NCBI RefSeq assembly: GCF_013179515.1
Contig: NZ_JABMCN010000010.1
Span: 1-42,945, forward strand
Direction: 5' to 3'
Origin: Pseudomonas sp. CM27
GTDB lineage: Bacteria > Pseudomonadota > Gammaproteobacteria > Pseudomonadales > Pseudomonadaceae
Length of the DNA stretch: 42,945 nt
Shown here: positions 8,604 through 18,076 of the stretch, piece by piece
Numbering within the stretch: the first letter of the stretch is position 1
Layout: each line of letters begins with the position of its first letter
Program-made: the position numbers and the translations under genes
The notes under the pieces: generated by a model
Database searches by the model: none
What the model was told of the DNA's origin: nothing
Seen by the model: only the letters and a program-made list of their open reading frames with translations

Positions 8604-9251
8604 ATGATCGCCCATGCTACCCGTGGTTTTACTCTGCTATCGCTGGTTTTTGTTTCGTCGGCGTTGGCGAACCCTACCCGGGACTGTCCTGGGATAGTGT
8701 CAAACGTGGAGCGTCTGGCTTGTTTTGATCAAGCTGCAAAAACGCCTGCATATGCCCCGAAGCGGCAGTGGTCCGCCCCGGAGCAGGAGGCCCCCAGCGT
8801 TCTGCGCGTGTTGGCCAATGAAAACGCGCGTGGGCCAGATGATCTGACCTTCATCACGAGTACTCGCGCGGAGGATTGGCGAGTGCAGGGTCTGGTGATA
8901 TCAGCACCGGCAATCGCGTCTGTCGAGCCCCGCCCTTACCTAGCTATCAGTTGTATCGAGAGCATCTCCAGGCTCCAGTTGATCACGGGTCAGCCGTTGG
9001 AAGCGAAGCGGGCCAAGGTACAACTGCAAGGGATGCGCGGATCCACGGTTGCAACGCCGTGGCAGGTGATGGAAAACGGCCAGGTCCTCGACGCGGGGCG
9101 GGGGCTGCCAGCCATCGAACAGATCAGGAAACTGATCGGTGCAGGACGGATACAGGTGCTCAGCGACAACCCTGTGATTGATGGCCTGTTGTTCGACGCG
9201 CAGGGGCTGGACGCACTGATCACCAAGGCGCGCAGCACATGTCGCTGGTAA
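8604..9251 (+). CDS. tagO: T6SS-associated periplasmic protein TagO/VasI
   Basis: This 215-aa protein belongs to the VasI (VCA0118) family of T6SS-associated proteins. Residues 1-22 form a Sec signal ending ALA. The mature start has a short Cys-containing region (CPGIVSNVERLACFDQAA), the shared opening of this family. The C-terminal half (PRPYLAISCIESISRLQLIT onward) forms the conserved domain with VATPWQVMENGQVLDAGRGL. The exact role is unresolved; it probably works in the periplasm near the TssJ/TssM complex. It begins the rightward arm with a good ribosome binding site and overlaps tssA by 13 bp. The order tagO-tssA-tssM matches Vibrio cholerae vasI-vasJ-vasK. Confidence 0.85.
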   Translation: MIAHATRGFTLLSLVFVSSALANPTRDCPGIVSNVERLACFDQAAKTPAYAPKRQWSAPEQEAPSVLRVLANENARGPDDLTFITSTRAEDWRVQGLVISAPAIASVEPRPYLAISCIESISRLQLITGQPLEAKRAKVQLQGMRGSTVATPWQVMENGQVLDAGRGLPAIEQIRKLIGAGRIQVLSDNPVIDGLLFDAQGLDALITKARSTCRW

Positions 9252-10705
9252 CGGGTGGATCCGAAGCGGAAATCAGCCGGCTGCTCGCGCCGATCGATCC
9301 GGCAACGCCGGCTGGCCTGTTTGACGTGGAGGATGAAACATACCAGGCCATCGACCAGGAGATGGTCAAGCTGGGTGGGTTGCAGGAGTCTTCAATCGAC
9401 TGGGCCTACATCGACGAGGCCGCCCGCCATTACCTCGGCCAGCAGTGCAAGCACTTGCGCATCGTCGCCCACCTGGGTGTGGCCTGGCTGCGCAACGGTT
9501 GCTGGGAGCGCTGGGCACTCACCCTGGCGTTGCTGGCCGGTATGCTTGAATGCTACTGGGAGGCCGCTCATCCAAAGCCAGGTCCCAAAGGCTATCTGGC
9601 CAAGCGCAAGCTCGCAGGCCTGATGCTCAATCGACTGATCGAAGCGCTACCGCGTCTCGATCGCTTTACCTACAGCCGGGACCATGCAGCGGCAGCGCAG
9701 GCTGCGTTGCTGCGCATGCAACCGCTGCAGGCTGCCACGCAGCTGGATCCAGCTGTGCTGAGCGATTTGCAGCGCCTGCTACTCATGCACATGGATCTTG
9801 CCGAGGGCGCAGGCCAGCCTGCAGAGCCCATCACTCCTTCACCCATCAGCAGACCCGCTTCGTTGGCCGAGGTCATGGCCACGCCAAAGTCCGCCGTGTC
9901 GATGGGCAACGAACGTGAAACACGGCGCGCCGTGCTGGTCATGGCCGAGCACATCAATCAACAGGACCCCTACGACCCCGTCGGCTACCAGCTACGTCGT
10001 TTTGGCTTGTGGGCCCACATTCAGGCTGCCCCCCAGGCACGGCAGGGCAACCGTACCGAGTTGATGGCGGTGCCAGTGGATATTGCCGGGTTCTATGAAG
10101 ACGCCATATCCAGCTCGGCGGTTGACCCTGCGCTGCTCCAGCGGATTGAAAAAAGTGTCACGGCCAGCCCCTACTGGATTCGCGGCAGTTACCTGGCAGC
10201 AACCGTCGCTGCCCGATTGGCGATGGGCGAAGTCGCGGAGGCCATCAGGTCTGCAAGCGCACGGTTCGTCCAGCGCCTGCCAGCGTTGCAGCAATTGTGC
10301 TTCAGCGACGGCGTGGGGTTTGCCGACGACCAGTGCCTGGCCTGGCTCAAAGGGGCTCAAGGGCGATCCGAACCCGGTGCGGCCTCTCAGGCGTTCGCCA
10401 ACCTGCGCGAGGAGCTGATCAGCCAGCTGGAAAACGGTGGCATCGAACCGTTACTTCTCAAACTGCAGGGCATGCAGGCGAATCTCGACACCCCCCGTGA
10501 GCGTTGCCACACCACGGTGATTGCGGCGGACCTGCTGGCTACTCGAGGCGTGTCCTGGTTGGCCCAGGACTTGTGCAGCGGCGTCGCCAGGACCATGCAG
10601 AACACCACCGCCGATGCGTGGGAGCCCGAAGTGTTTCAGCGGCTGCAGCAGTACGCAGCCCCCACAGCGTTGGCCGATCGGAACAAGGAGCAGGAGCCTC
10701 GATGA
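9239..10705 (+). CDS. tssA: T6SS protein TssA (VasJ type)
   Basis: TssA organises tail biogenesis at the baseplate or the distal sheath end. This 488-aa form is VasJ-like. It has an ImpA_N domain in the first ~130 residues (RLLAPIDPATPAGLFDVEDE, then YLGQQCKHLRIVAHLGVAWL) and a long C-terminal VasJ-type domain containing DPYDPVGYQLRRFGLWA. The start at 9239 lies within the end of tagO and the stop overlaps tssM by 4 bp (ATGA), so all three are translationally coupled. Long VasJ-type TssA proteins generally differ from short baseplate-only TssA. No defects were seen. Confidence 0.9.
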   Translation: MSLVTGGSEAEISRLLAPIDPATPAGLFDVEDETYQAIDQEMVKLGGLQESSIDWAYIDEAARHYLGQQCKHLRIVAHLGVAWLRNGCWERWALTLALLAGMLECYWEAAHPKPGPKGYLAKRKLAGLMLNRLIEALPRLDRFTYSRDHAAAAQAALLRMQPLQAATQLDPAVLSDLQRLLLMHMDLAEGAGQPAEPITPSPISRPASLAEVMATPKSAVSMGNERETRRAVLVMAEHINQQDPYDPVGYQLRRFGLWAHIQAAPQARQGNRTELMAVPVDIAGFYEDAISSSAVDPALLQRIEKSVTASPYWIRGSYLAATVAARLAMGEVAEAIRSASARFVQRLPALQQLCFSDGVGFADDQCLAWLKGAQGRSEPGAASQAFANLREELISQLENGGIEPLLLKLQGMQANLDTPRERCHTTVIAADLLATRGVSWLAQDLCSGVARTMQNTTADAWEPEVFQRLQQYAAPTALADRNKEQEPR

Positions 10706-13700
10706 ATCTGAAATTTAAGCAACTCATACGTTGGGGCTTGCCGCTGATGACATGTATCGGCTTGGCGATGCCCATGCTGCTTGGGCTTGGCGCAGTGCTG
10801 ATGCTGGTTGCCATCTGGTGGCTCGGCCCGGAATGGACCTGGCGCGAGCATCAGCCGCTGGCAAGTGTGGCCAATCGAAGTGTGGCTAGCCTGATGCTGG
10901 TCCTGATACCACTCCTGTGCTGGCTCATTGTGCTGCGCACGCGCTTTCGCCGGCTGCAAGCGGAACGCCAGCAAGCAGTGGCCGCCGAGCTGGATTGTTC
11001 ATTGCCGTTTATCCTGGCTCAAGACAAGGCCTTGAGCCAAGACCTCGCCCGTTACCTGGACAATGTCGGCGGCCAGCGTGCCTTGTACCAGTTGCCCTGG
11101 TATCTGGTGCTGGGTGCTGAACACGCCGGTAAAAGCAGTTTCATCGACCACACCGATCAGTGCTTTTCCCTGACCCGCATCGACAGGGCCCAGGCACGAG
11201 CCCAACTGGCTGAGGTGCTTGCTTACCCGGTGGGCTGGTGGGTCAGTGATGATGCCGTGATCATCGATCCGCCGGGTGCTTTGATCAGTCAAGCCGCCGC
11301 GCCGGGTGGTTCGACAACGGCCGAAACCCAGGCCAGATTGTGGCAGCATTTGCTGGGCTGGTTGCTGCGAAATCGTAGCCAGCGAGCGCTCAACGGCTTG
11401 ATTCTGGTAGTCGACTTGCCTGCGCTGCTGCATGGTACGCCCGAACAACGTGTTGCATTGACTTACGTCCTGCGCACGCGTCTGTACGAGGTAAGCAGCC
11501 AGCTTGGCTCGCGTCTCCCCTTGTATGTGGTGCTGACAAAGTTCGACCTGTTGGACGGCTTTGACCAAGCGTTCAGCAAGCACTCGGCTGGCAAGCGCGA
11601 ACACATGCTGGGGTTCACGTTCAAGCTGGATACAGTCGATTCGTATGACGCCTGGCTGGACGAATATCGCGAGTACTACGATCACCTGCTCAAGCAATTG
11701 TTCGAGCAGCTCGTTGACCAGCTCGATAGGCTGGGCAGCGCCCCCTTGCGGGGGCGCTTGTACTCCTTGCATGCACAGATGATCGGGCTGCGCCCGATAC
11801 TGCCGGGCTTTCTGCAGGAAACGCTGGCGAGTGACCGTTTCACCACGCCTGCGTTGGTCCGCGGCGTGTATTGGTCGTCGGTCGTGCAACAAGGCGACAT
11901 GCTCAACGCTTTCGTCCGCGAGGCGGCACAGCCCTACCAGACAAAACTTCCCTTGCGTGAAGGCAAGGCGCAAGGCAAGGCGCTGGTCTACTTCATTCAA
12001 CAGGCCTTCAGGCGTGTCATTTACCCGGAAGCCGGGCTTGGTGGGGACAATACCAAGGTTGCGCGCAGCAAGCGCCAGTTGTTCTGGGTAGGGTCTGGTG
12101 TAGGTGCTCTGGCATTCTGTGTCGTCATCGCCAGCTGGCAACGCTATTTTGATATCAACAGTACCAAGGCAGTCGGCGTACTTGCCAAGAGCCAGGCGTA
12201 CAGTCGTCAGGAAGTGGACCCGCACCTGGACTCGACCGGGCGGAACCTGCTGGAGCCGTTGGACCAGATTCGCGATGCTGTCGCGGTGTTTGGCGACTAT
12301 CGCGCTGCCTGGCCGGGTGTTGCCGATGTTGGCCTGTATCAGGGCCGCGCTATCGGGCCTCGGGTCGATGAGGCTTACCTGAGTTTACTCTCCAGGCGCT
12401 TCTTGCCGGCCTTGGCCAGCGGAGTGGTCGATGCCATGAACGCTGCTCCCCTGGGCAGCGAGCAGCAAATGGCCGCGCTCAGGGTTTACCGCATGCTTGA
12501 GGACCGGCAGAACCGTCGGCCTGAATGGGTAGAGGACTGGATGGCCCGCATTTGGCAGCAGGCTTTCCCGGGCCAGGGGCAACTGCAACGCGACCTGATG
12601 CACCACCTGAAATACGCATTGGCCTATGTCGATACCGATCTGCCGCAGTATCGCCAGGAAATCGCAGCGGTGCAGCAAGCATTACGCAAGGTGCCACTGC
12701 CCGAGCGGGTCTATGCAGGTCTCAAACGCCAGGCCGGGGAGCAACTGCACAGCGGCCTCGACCTGCGGCATCAGGTGGGCCCAGCTTTCGATGTGGTGTA
12801 CCGGCCGTCTGCCGGGGTCAGCGATGGCGACAATAGCGTGCTGCTTTCGCCGTTGCTCACCGCCAAAGGGTTCAGGGAGTACTTTGAGCCACGCAGTCAG
12901 CAGTTCGCCGACATGGCAATGATCGACCAATGGGCGCTGGGTGAGCGCGACCACCTCGATTATTCGGAGAGCGACCGGCATGCGCTCACCGAACGCCTGA
13001 GCAACCTTTACAGCGCCGATTATATTGACAGCTGGCGGCGTGCCTTGAATGCCTTTACGGTGGCTGACTTTGCTGATCTGGATCATGCAGTGGCAGTTCT
13101 GGAGCAGTTGACCGGCCCCGCTGCGCCGTTGCACCGGCTGCTGGATGCGGTGCGGGAAAACACCGCGTTTTCATCGCCAGTGGATGTTCAGACGCCGAGC
13201 GAGGCAACGATACAGCGGCCAGCAAGCAGCAGATCCGAGCAACAGCAGGCGATGGCTATTCAACGTGCATTCGCTGGGCTGGCTGCCATGTTGCAGGTAA
13301 CCGCCGAAAAACCGAGCTACCACGATGAAACCGTCGCCGCCATCGTGGCCGTTCACGACTATGCCAAGGCGGTGCAGGACAGCCCGGACCGCGGCAAGGC
13401 GGCATTGCAGGCGGTGCATCAGCGCTTTTCGATGACCGGGCACGACCCGATCAGCAGCTTGCAGCGGGTGGCCACCGGCTTGCCGGAGCCGCTCAATCAC
13501 CAGGTCAGAAAAGTGGCTTATCAGACTGCCCAGGTATTGAATGTCGAAGCACTGCGCGAGTTGGAGCGTCGCTGGGATACGCAGGTGTACAGTTTCTTCC
13601 AGCAACGGCTCGCAGGGCGCTACCCCTTTTTAGTGAGCGGGAGCGATGCTTCTCTGGATGATTTCGAAGCGTTCTTTGGGCCGAAGGGGCGCCTGCAGCA

Positions 13701-14295
13701 GTTCAATGATCAGTACCTGAAGGTGTTCCTGAAGGAAAACCTGGAAGCCCTGCAATCCGGTCAGCAGGGGCAGTCGTTGATCCGCAGCGATGTGATCGAG
13801 CAGTTGGCGTTGGCAGAGCGCGTCCGCGAAACCTTTTTCGATCAGCGCGGCAACCTGAGTGTGCAATTCAGCATCGAGCCGCTGGGGCTGAGTGCCAATC
13901 AACGCACCAGCCTGCTGGACCTGGATGGCCAGTTGATCTCCTACACCCATGGCCCGAGCCAGATTACCGGTGTTGTCTGGCCCAACACCCTGGGCCAGCA
14001 CGTGCGCAGCAACCTGACCTTGCTCCGCAACAATGGCAATAGCAGTAGCCTGGAGTACCGCGGCCCATGGTCGATGTTCCGCTTGTTGAGCCGCGGCTCG
14101 CTCAACGGGCGGACCGCGACCAGCGTGGATCTGAGCTTCAGGACCGGCGATGGGGTGATGCGCTATCGGCTCAACGCCGAGAAGGCTTTCAATCCCATTA
14201 CCCAGCAACCGTTCAAGGGCTTCCGGTTGCCACGCGGCCTGCTGCAACAGCCACCCATCGTGACCCAGGTTGGGGAATGGGATGACCGGCCTTGA
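10702..14295 (+). CDS. tssM: T6SS inner-membrane protein TssM (IcmF/VasK)
   Basis: TssM spans the inner membrane and reaches TssJ in the periplasm. The ATG at 10702 gives 1197 aa; an upstream in-frame start would lie inside tssA and is not used here. Two N-terminal membrane segments (about residues 11-40 and 62-79) precede a cytoplasmic NTPase-like domain with an intact Walker A motif, GAEHAGKS (138-145). A third segment follows (LFWVGSGVGALAFCVVIASW, around 455-475). The large periplasmic part includes the IcmF-related region and a C-terminal domain ending in GPWSMFRLLSRGSLNGR and FKGFRLPRGL. An intact P-loop is notable because many TssM proteins lack one. It is the last gene of the rightward arm and meets the flavoprotein gene tail-to-tail after 34 bp without an obvious terminator. 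Confidence 0.95.
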   Translation: MNLKFKQLIRWGLPLMTCIGLAMPMLLGLGAVLMLVAIWWLGPEWTWREHQPLASVANRSVASLMLVLIPLLCWLIVLRTRFRRLQAERQQAVAAELDCSLPFILAQDKALSQDLARYLDNVGGQRALYQLPWYLVLGAEHAGKSSFIDHTDQCFSLTRIDRAQARAQLAEVLAYPVGWWVSDDAVIIDPPGALISQAAAPGGSTTAETQARLWQHLLGWLLRNRSQRALNGLILVVDLPALLHGTPEQRVALTYVLRTRLYEVSSQLGSRLPLYVVLTKFDLLDGFDQAFSKHSAGKREHMLGFTFKLDTVDSYDAWLDEYREYYDHLLKQLFEQLVDQLDRLGSAPLRGRLYSLHAQMIGLRPILPGFLQETLASDRFTTPALVRGVYWSSVVQQGDMLNAFVREAAQPYQTKLPLREGKAQGKALVYFIQQAFRRVIYPEAGLGGDNTKVARSKRQLFWVGSGVGALAFCVVIASWQRYFDINSTKAVGVLAKSQAYSRQEVDPHLDSTGRNLLEPLDQIRDAVAVFGDYRAAWPGVADVGLYQGRAIGPRVDEAYLSLLSRRFLPALASGVVDAMNAAPLGSEQQMAALRVYRMLEDRQNRRPEWVEDWMARIWQQAFPGQGQLQRDLMHHLKYALAYVDTDLPQYRQEIAAVQQALRKVPLPERVYAGLKRQAGEQLHSGLDLRHQVGPAFDVVYRPSAGVSDGDNSVLLSPLLTAKGFREYFEPRSQQFADMAMIDQWALGERDHLDYSESDRHALTERLSNLYSADYIDSWRRALNAFTVADFADLDHAVAVLEQLTGPAAPLHRLLDAVRENTAFSSPVDVQTPSEATIQRPASSRSEQQQAMAIQRAFAGLAAMLQVTAEKPSYHDETVAAIVAVHDYAKAVQDSPDRGKAALQAVHQRFSMTGHDPISSLQRVATGLPEPLNHQVRKVAYQTAQVLNVEALRELERRWDTQVYSFFQQRLAGRYPFLVSGSDASLDDFEAFFGPKGRLQQFNDQYLKVFLKENLEALQSGQQGQSLIRSDVIEQLALAERVRETFFDQRGNLSVQFSIEPLGLSANQRTSLLDLDGQLISYTHGPSQITGVVWPNTLGQHVRSNLTLLRNNGNSSSLEYRGPWSMFRLLSRGSLNGRTATSVDLSFRTGDGVMRYRLNAEKAFNPITQQPFKGFRLPRGLLQQPPIVTQVGEWDDRP

Positions 14296-14329
14296 TAAGC
14301 CCGATTAGCTGCACAAGGCAGATGGAGGA

Positions 14330-16003
14330 CTACAACCCGCTCAGCCCCCTGCCGGCCAGGTAACCGAACGTCATCCCCGGCCCAAGGGTAATGCCGCCGC
14401 TGGGATAATGCCCGCCCATCACGCTGTGCATGTCGTTGCCCACCGCATACAGCCCGGGAATCGGCTGCGCCGCGTGGTCCAGCACGCGGGCCGAACTGTC
14501 GGTCGCCAGGCCGGCAAAGGTACCCAGGCTGCCCGGCAGCAGTTTCACCGCATGGAACGGCCCGTGCAGCAGCGGCCGCAGCGACGGGTTGGGGGCCTGC
14601 AACGGTTCGCCCTGCGCCTGGTTGTAGGCTGAAGCCCCGCGCTGGAAGGCTGGGTCTTCACCCTGGCCCGCATGGTGGTTGAAACCCTCTACCGTGCGCT
14701 GCAACTGCCCAGCGTCGATCCCGCAGCGCTGCGCCAGTTGCGCAAGCGTGCGGCCGCTGTGCAAATAGCCGCAGCGCTGATAATAGCGAGTAGGGAAGGG
14801 GAAGGGTTTTGCCCAGCCGATGCCATAGCGACGTTGTGCGGCGTGGTCGCAGATCAACCATGCCTCGTAAGGCTCTCCCTGTGGCGTAGCGGCGAACAGT
14901 GCATTCATGAAGTCATGGTAGCAATCCGCTTCGTTGACGAAGCGTCGGCCGTCGCGACGCACGGCGATAAAGCCAGGTTTTGCGCGGTCGATCAGGTGCG
15001 GAAAGTGGCCGAAACGGCCATCGCCATACGGCACCCTGGATACCGGTGCCCAGGCGCCAGCCTGGGACAATGGGGTGCCGATCCGGCCGCCAGCTTGCTC
15101 GCCCAGGCGCAGGTCGTCACCGCTGTTTTCCCTGGGCGCTGCGCAGTAATGCTGCACACCGTCCGGCGCGTGCGGCATCAGTTGCGCGATGCGCTGACGA
15201 TCATGCGCGAAGCCACCGCAGGCGAGCACCACACCCCGGCGGGCGTGGATCACCTGGCCGTCGGCGAACGCCGCGCCATTGACCCGCCCGTCACCCAGCA
15301 GGCGGCTGGCCGGCTTGTCAGTCAGCAGCGTGACGCCAAGGTCAAGGGCGCTGCGCAGCAGGCGTGCCACCAGTGCGTTGCCATTGACCAATTGCCGGCC
15401 GCGACGGTACAGCATCAGGTCACGGCCGTGGCGCAGCAGGCGCTTGCCGACATGCCATGCGGCCTTGGGCGAGCGCGTGGCGTTGAAGAAAGCAGCCATG
15501 TCTGCCCCACCGGCGATGCCCATGCCGGCCAGGCTGACGATATCCAGCGGCGGGCGCAACCTGTGCAGCCAAGGCCCAAGCAGGCGCCCATCGAAAGGCA
15601 GCGCACACAGCGACCGGCCGCCGCGTGCGCTGCCGTCGCCTTCGTGCATGTCGGGCATGCGGTTGCCGGATTGGAACTGCACGGCAGTGTGTTGCTGGAA
15701 AAACGCCACCATTTCCGGCCCATGCTGCAGGAACGCACGCTGGCGCGCGTCCAGCTCACAGCTGTGGGTTTGCGCACGCAGGTAGCGCTCCGGGGCATCG
15801 TCGGCTTCGACGATGCCGTCGGCGATGGCGAGCGGGTTGCGTGGTATCCACAACCAGCCCCCCGACCAGGCGCTGGTGCCGCCCAGCTGGCTGGCTTTGT
15901 CTGCGACGATCACCTGCAGGCCGTGGTGCGCGGCAGTAACGGCGGCAGCCAGGCCAGAGGCGCCAGAGCCGATGACGAGTACGTCACATTCGAGGGGATG
16001 CAT
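14330..16003 (-). CDS. KstD-like FAD-dependent dehydrogenase, paralogue 1
   Basis: This 557-aa flavoprotein belongs to the fumarate reductase / 3-ketosteroid-delta1-dehydrogenase superfamily. The N-terminal Rossmann motif is VLVIGSGASGLAAAV (about 9-23), followed by ADKASQLGGTSAWSGG, which contacts FAD. The C-terminus carries GLYAVGNDMHSVMGGHYPSG and the TLGPGMTFGY signature. In KstD enzymes the Tyr and Gly of this Y-P-x-x-G motif are catalytic; here they are Tyr533 and Gly537. The predicted reaction is FAD-linked desaturation next to a ketone, with unknown substrate. No signal peptide is seen, so it is probably cytoplasmic. It ends a leftward cluster with a NIPSNAP gene, a paralogue and an AroE-like gene. 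A fumarate-reductase-like role is the alternative. Confidence 0.85.
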   Translation of the reverse strand: MHPLECDVLVIGSGASGLAAAVTAAHHGLQVIVADKASQLGGTSAWSGGWLWIPRNPLAIADGIVEADDAPERYLRAQTHSCELDARQRAFLQHGPEMVAFFQQHTAVQFQSGNRMPDMHEGDGSARGGRSLCALPFDGRLLGPWLHRLRPPLDIVSLAGMGIAGGADMAAFFNATRSPKAAWHVGKRLLRHGRDLMLYRRGRQLVNGNALVARLLRSALDLGVTLLTDKPASRLLGDGRVNGAAFADGQVIHARRGVVLACGGFAHDRQRIAQLMPHAPDGVQHYCAAPRENSGDDLRLGEQAGGRIGTPLSQAGAWAPVSRVPYGDGRFGHFPHLIDRAKPGFIAVRRDGRRFVNEADCYHDFMNALFAATPQGEPYEAWLICDHAAQRRYGIGWAKPFPFPTRYYQRCGYLHSGRTLAQLAQRCGIDAGQLQRTVEGFNHHAGQGEDPAFQRGASAYNQAQGEPLQAPNPSLRPLLHGPFHAVKLLPGSLGTFAGLATDSSARVLDHAAQPIPGLYAVGNDMHSVMGGHYPSGGITLGPGMTFGYLAGRGLSGL

Positions 16004-16042
16004 GTGGGGTTTCGCTCAGGCATTGAAAGAAAGGGCGTGCGC

Positions 16043-16363
16043 TTACTGCAGCGGCGAAAAGCCGGTGGGCCGCAGCAGCCGTGACTGCAGGTGCAGTACT
16101 GCACCCAGCTCGCGGTTGCGCCGCGAAAACTCCGCCCAGCGCGGGTCTGCAGCCATGGCGGCGCGCCGTGCCATACGCTCGTCGAGGCTGGCATAGCCCC
16201 ACATGTGCACCACCTGGTTGGCGTCGCCGAACTCACTGGTAAAGAAGCCGACCAGGTTGCCCAGGTGCTCGCTTTGTACTTCCAGCGCGTGGCTCTGGTA
16301 CAGGGCCAGCCAGTCAGCCATTTTCAGCGGATCGAGGGTGTAGGTTCTCAGTTCGTAGTACAT
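16043..16363 (-). CDS. NIPSNAP-family small protein
   Basis: This 106-aa protein opens MYYELRTYTLDPLKMADWLA, the standard start of bacterial NIPSNAP proteins (dimeric ferredoxin-like alpha/beta barrel fold). Later YASLDERMARRAAMAADPRW is the other family hallmark. NIPSNAP proteins often sit in catabolic clusters, but their chemistry is mostly unknown. I chose the ATG at 16363 because GGAG lies 8 bases upstream and the family starts here. The gene overlaps the upstream flavoprotein by 16 bp and the second flavoprotein follows after 39 bp, so it is sandwiched between paralogues in one transcript. It may bind or process the product of one of the desaturases. Confidence 0.85.
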   Translation of the reverse strand: MYYELRTYTLDPLKMADWLALYQSHALEVQSEHLGNLVGFFTSEFGDANQVVHMWGYASLDERMARRAAMAADPRWAEFSRRNRELGAVLHLQSRLLRPTGFSPLQ

Positions 16364-18072
16364 GCGTGAGTCTCCGTTTGAGTGGTCGGCGCCTGCAGGC
16401 GCGCGGTGATGTGGTTGGCAGCGAGCCAGCCGAAGGTGAGGGCGGGACCCAGGGTGATACCGGGGCCTGGGTACGTGCCTTTCATCATCGAGTTCATGTC
16501 GTTGCCGACTGCGTACAGCCCGCTGATGGGCTGAGCGTTGCGGTCCAGTACGTTGGCATTGACGTCGGTTACCAGGCCGCAGGCCGAACCGAGGTCGCCG
16601 GTGTGGACGCGGATGGCGTAGTAGGGGCCGCTGGCGAGCGGCGCCAGGCACGGGTTGGGCGTGTGCTGCGGGTCGCCCATGTAGCGGTTGTAGCTGTTGC
16701 CGCCTTTGTCGAACGCGCGGTCGATGCCGTTGCGGGCATCGCTGTTGAACTGCTCCAGGGTCGTTGCGAATACCTGCGGGTCGATGCCGATCGCCTGGGC
16801 CAGGGCTTGGGGCGTTGCGGCGCGGTACAGATAGCCGGCGTCGATCAACGCCTGGTTGTTCACCGGTTTTGGTCGCGCCAGACCGAGCCCGTAACGGTTC
16901 ATCGCCTCGGCATCGCAGACCAGCCAGCAGTTGGCAATGCCTTTGGCGAACATGGTCTGCACAAAGTGGTGGTACGAATCGGACTCGTTGACGAAGCGGC
17001 GCCCGCTTGGGTCCACCGCGATCACCCCTGGTTTGGCGCGGTCGGTGACCAGATGCGGAAAGCGCTCGCGCTCGCCACCGGCATGGCGCAGTTCAGAAAC
17101 CGGTGCCCAGAAGAAATTGGCCGCCAGGCCCTCGCCCACGGCTGCCGACACAGCTTGACCAAGGCGCAAGGCGGCCCCGTCATTGCTGCATGGCGACATG
17201 CTCAGGTGCGACACACCCAGGGCTGGGCGGTAGCTGGCAGCCAGCGCGCCGGCAGCGAACCCACCCATGGCGCACACCACACCGCCGCGGGCCAGTACCC
17301 GCTCACGGCGGCCCTCGCGCTGCACCACCACGCCTGTCACCGCGCCGCGTTCGACGATCAGCTCCAGTGCCTCGCTGCGCAACCACAGCTGCGCGCCGTG
17401 GGCGAATGCGCTGGTGGCCAGGCGCGCGATCAACGCGTTGCCGGTGGTCAGCCGGGTGCCACGCGGGTGGTGCAGGCGGTCCCGTGCATAGCGCGCCATC
17501 AGCTTCAGGCAATGCCACAGTGACCCGGGCGAGCGGCGCAGGTTTAGGAAGTGCTGGATATCCACGCGGTTGACCATCATGCCGCCGAACAGCAGCATGC
17601 CAGGCGGTGGCATTTTCAAGTCCTTGAAACGCGGGCCAAGGTGCTTGCCGTCGTACTCGACCATTTCCAGCGCCCGACCGAACTGGGTGGCGCCGGGCGC
17701 ATCCGGGTAATAATCCGGCGAGTGTGGGCGCAGGCTGTAGCGCAGTTCGGTGTGCTGCTCCAGCCAGCGCAGCGCCTGATGACCGTGCTCGATGAAGGCA
17801 TCGACCAGGGCGGGGTCGTAGCCATCGCCAATGACATGTTCAAGATAGGTGCGCATGGCTGCGGGTGAGTCCTCGGCGCCAGCGGCACGGGCCTGGTCGG
17901 TGCCGTACAGCCACACCGCCCCGCCGGAAATCGCCGAGGTACCGCCAAACTGCCCGGCCTTTTCCGCCACCAGTACCTTGAGCCCGCGGCGGGCGGCCGT
18001 GGCGGCGGCAGCCAAGCCGCCGGCGCCGCTGCCGAGGACGATCAGGTCAACGCTGTGTTCGAGAGTTGCCAT
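16348..18072 (-). CDS. KstD-like FAD-dependent dehydrogenase, paralogue 2
   Basis: This 574-aa protein is a second member of the fumarate reductase/KstD superfamily, clearly paralogous to the one ending at 14330. The FAD motif is LIVLGSGAGGLAAAATAARR, then AEKAGQFGGTSAISGGAVWL. The C-terminal motif TYPGPGITLGPALTFGW supplies the KstD-type Tyr534 and Gly538. The body also shares GRRFVNESDSYHHFVQTMF with its paralogue (GRRFVNEADCYHDFMNALF). It lies 4 bp downstream of the AroE-like gene. Two related desaturases in one operon suggest successive desaturation of one ring. The substrate cannot be read from the sequence; a steroid is possible, but no steroid-catabolism genes are nearby. Confidence 0.85.
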   Translation of the reverse strand: MATLEHSVDLIVLGSGAGGLAAAATAARRGLKVLVAEKAGQFGGTSAISGGAVWLYGTDQARAAGAEDSPAAMRTYLEHVIGDGYDPALVDAFIEHGHQALRWLEQHTELRYSLRPHSPDYYPDAPGATQFGRALEMVEYDGKHLGPRFKDLKMPPPGMLLFGGMMVNRVDIQHFLNLRRSPGSLWHCLKLMARYARDRLHHPRGTRLTTGNALIARLATSAFAHGAQLWLRSEALELIVERGAVTGVVVQREGRRERVLARGGVVCAMGGFAAGALAASYRPALGVSHLSMSPCSNDGAALRLGQAVSAAVGEGLAANFFWAPVSELRHAGGERERFPHLVTDRAKPGVIAVDPSGRRFVNESDSYHHFVQTMFAKGIANCWLVCDAEAMNRYGLGLARPKPVNNQALIDAGYLYRAATPQALAQAIGIDPQVFATTLEQFNSDARNGIDRAFDKGGNSYNRYMGDPQHTPNPCLAPLASGPYYAIRVHTGDLGSACGLVTDVNANVLDRNAQPISGLYAVGNDMNSMMKGTYPGPGITLGPALTFGWLAANHITARLQAPTTQTETHACTTN

Positions 18073-18076
18073 GGCT

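Noticed and set aside
14672..16084. A 470-codon open frame antisense to the first flavoprotein
   Set aside because: The flavoprotein has FAD and KstD-type motifs in the other strand; this frame is a codon-bias shadow.
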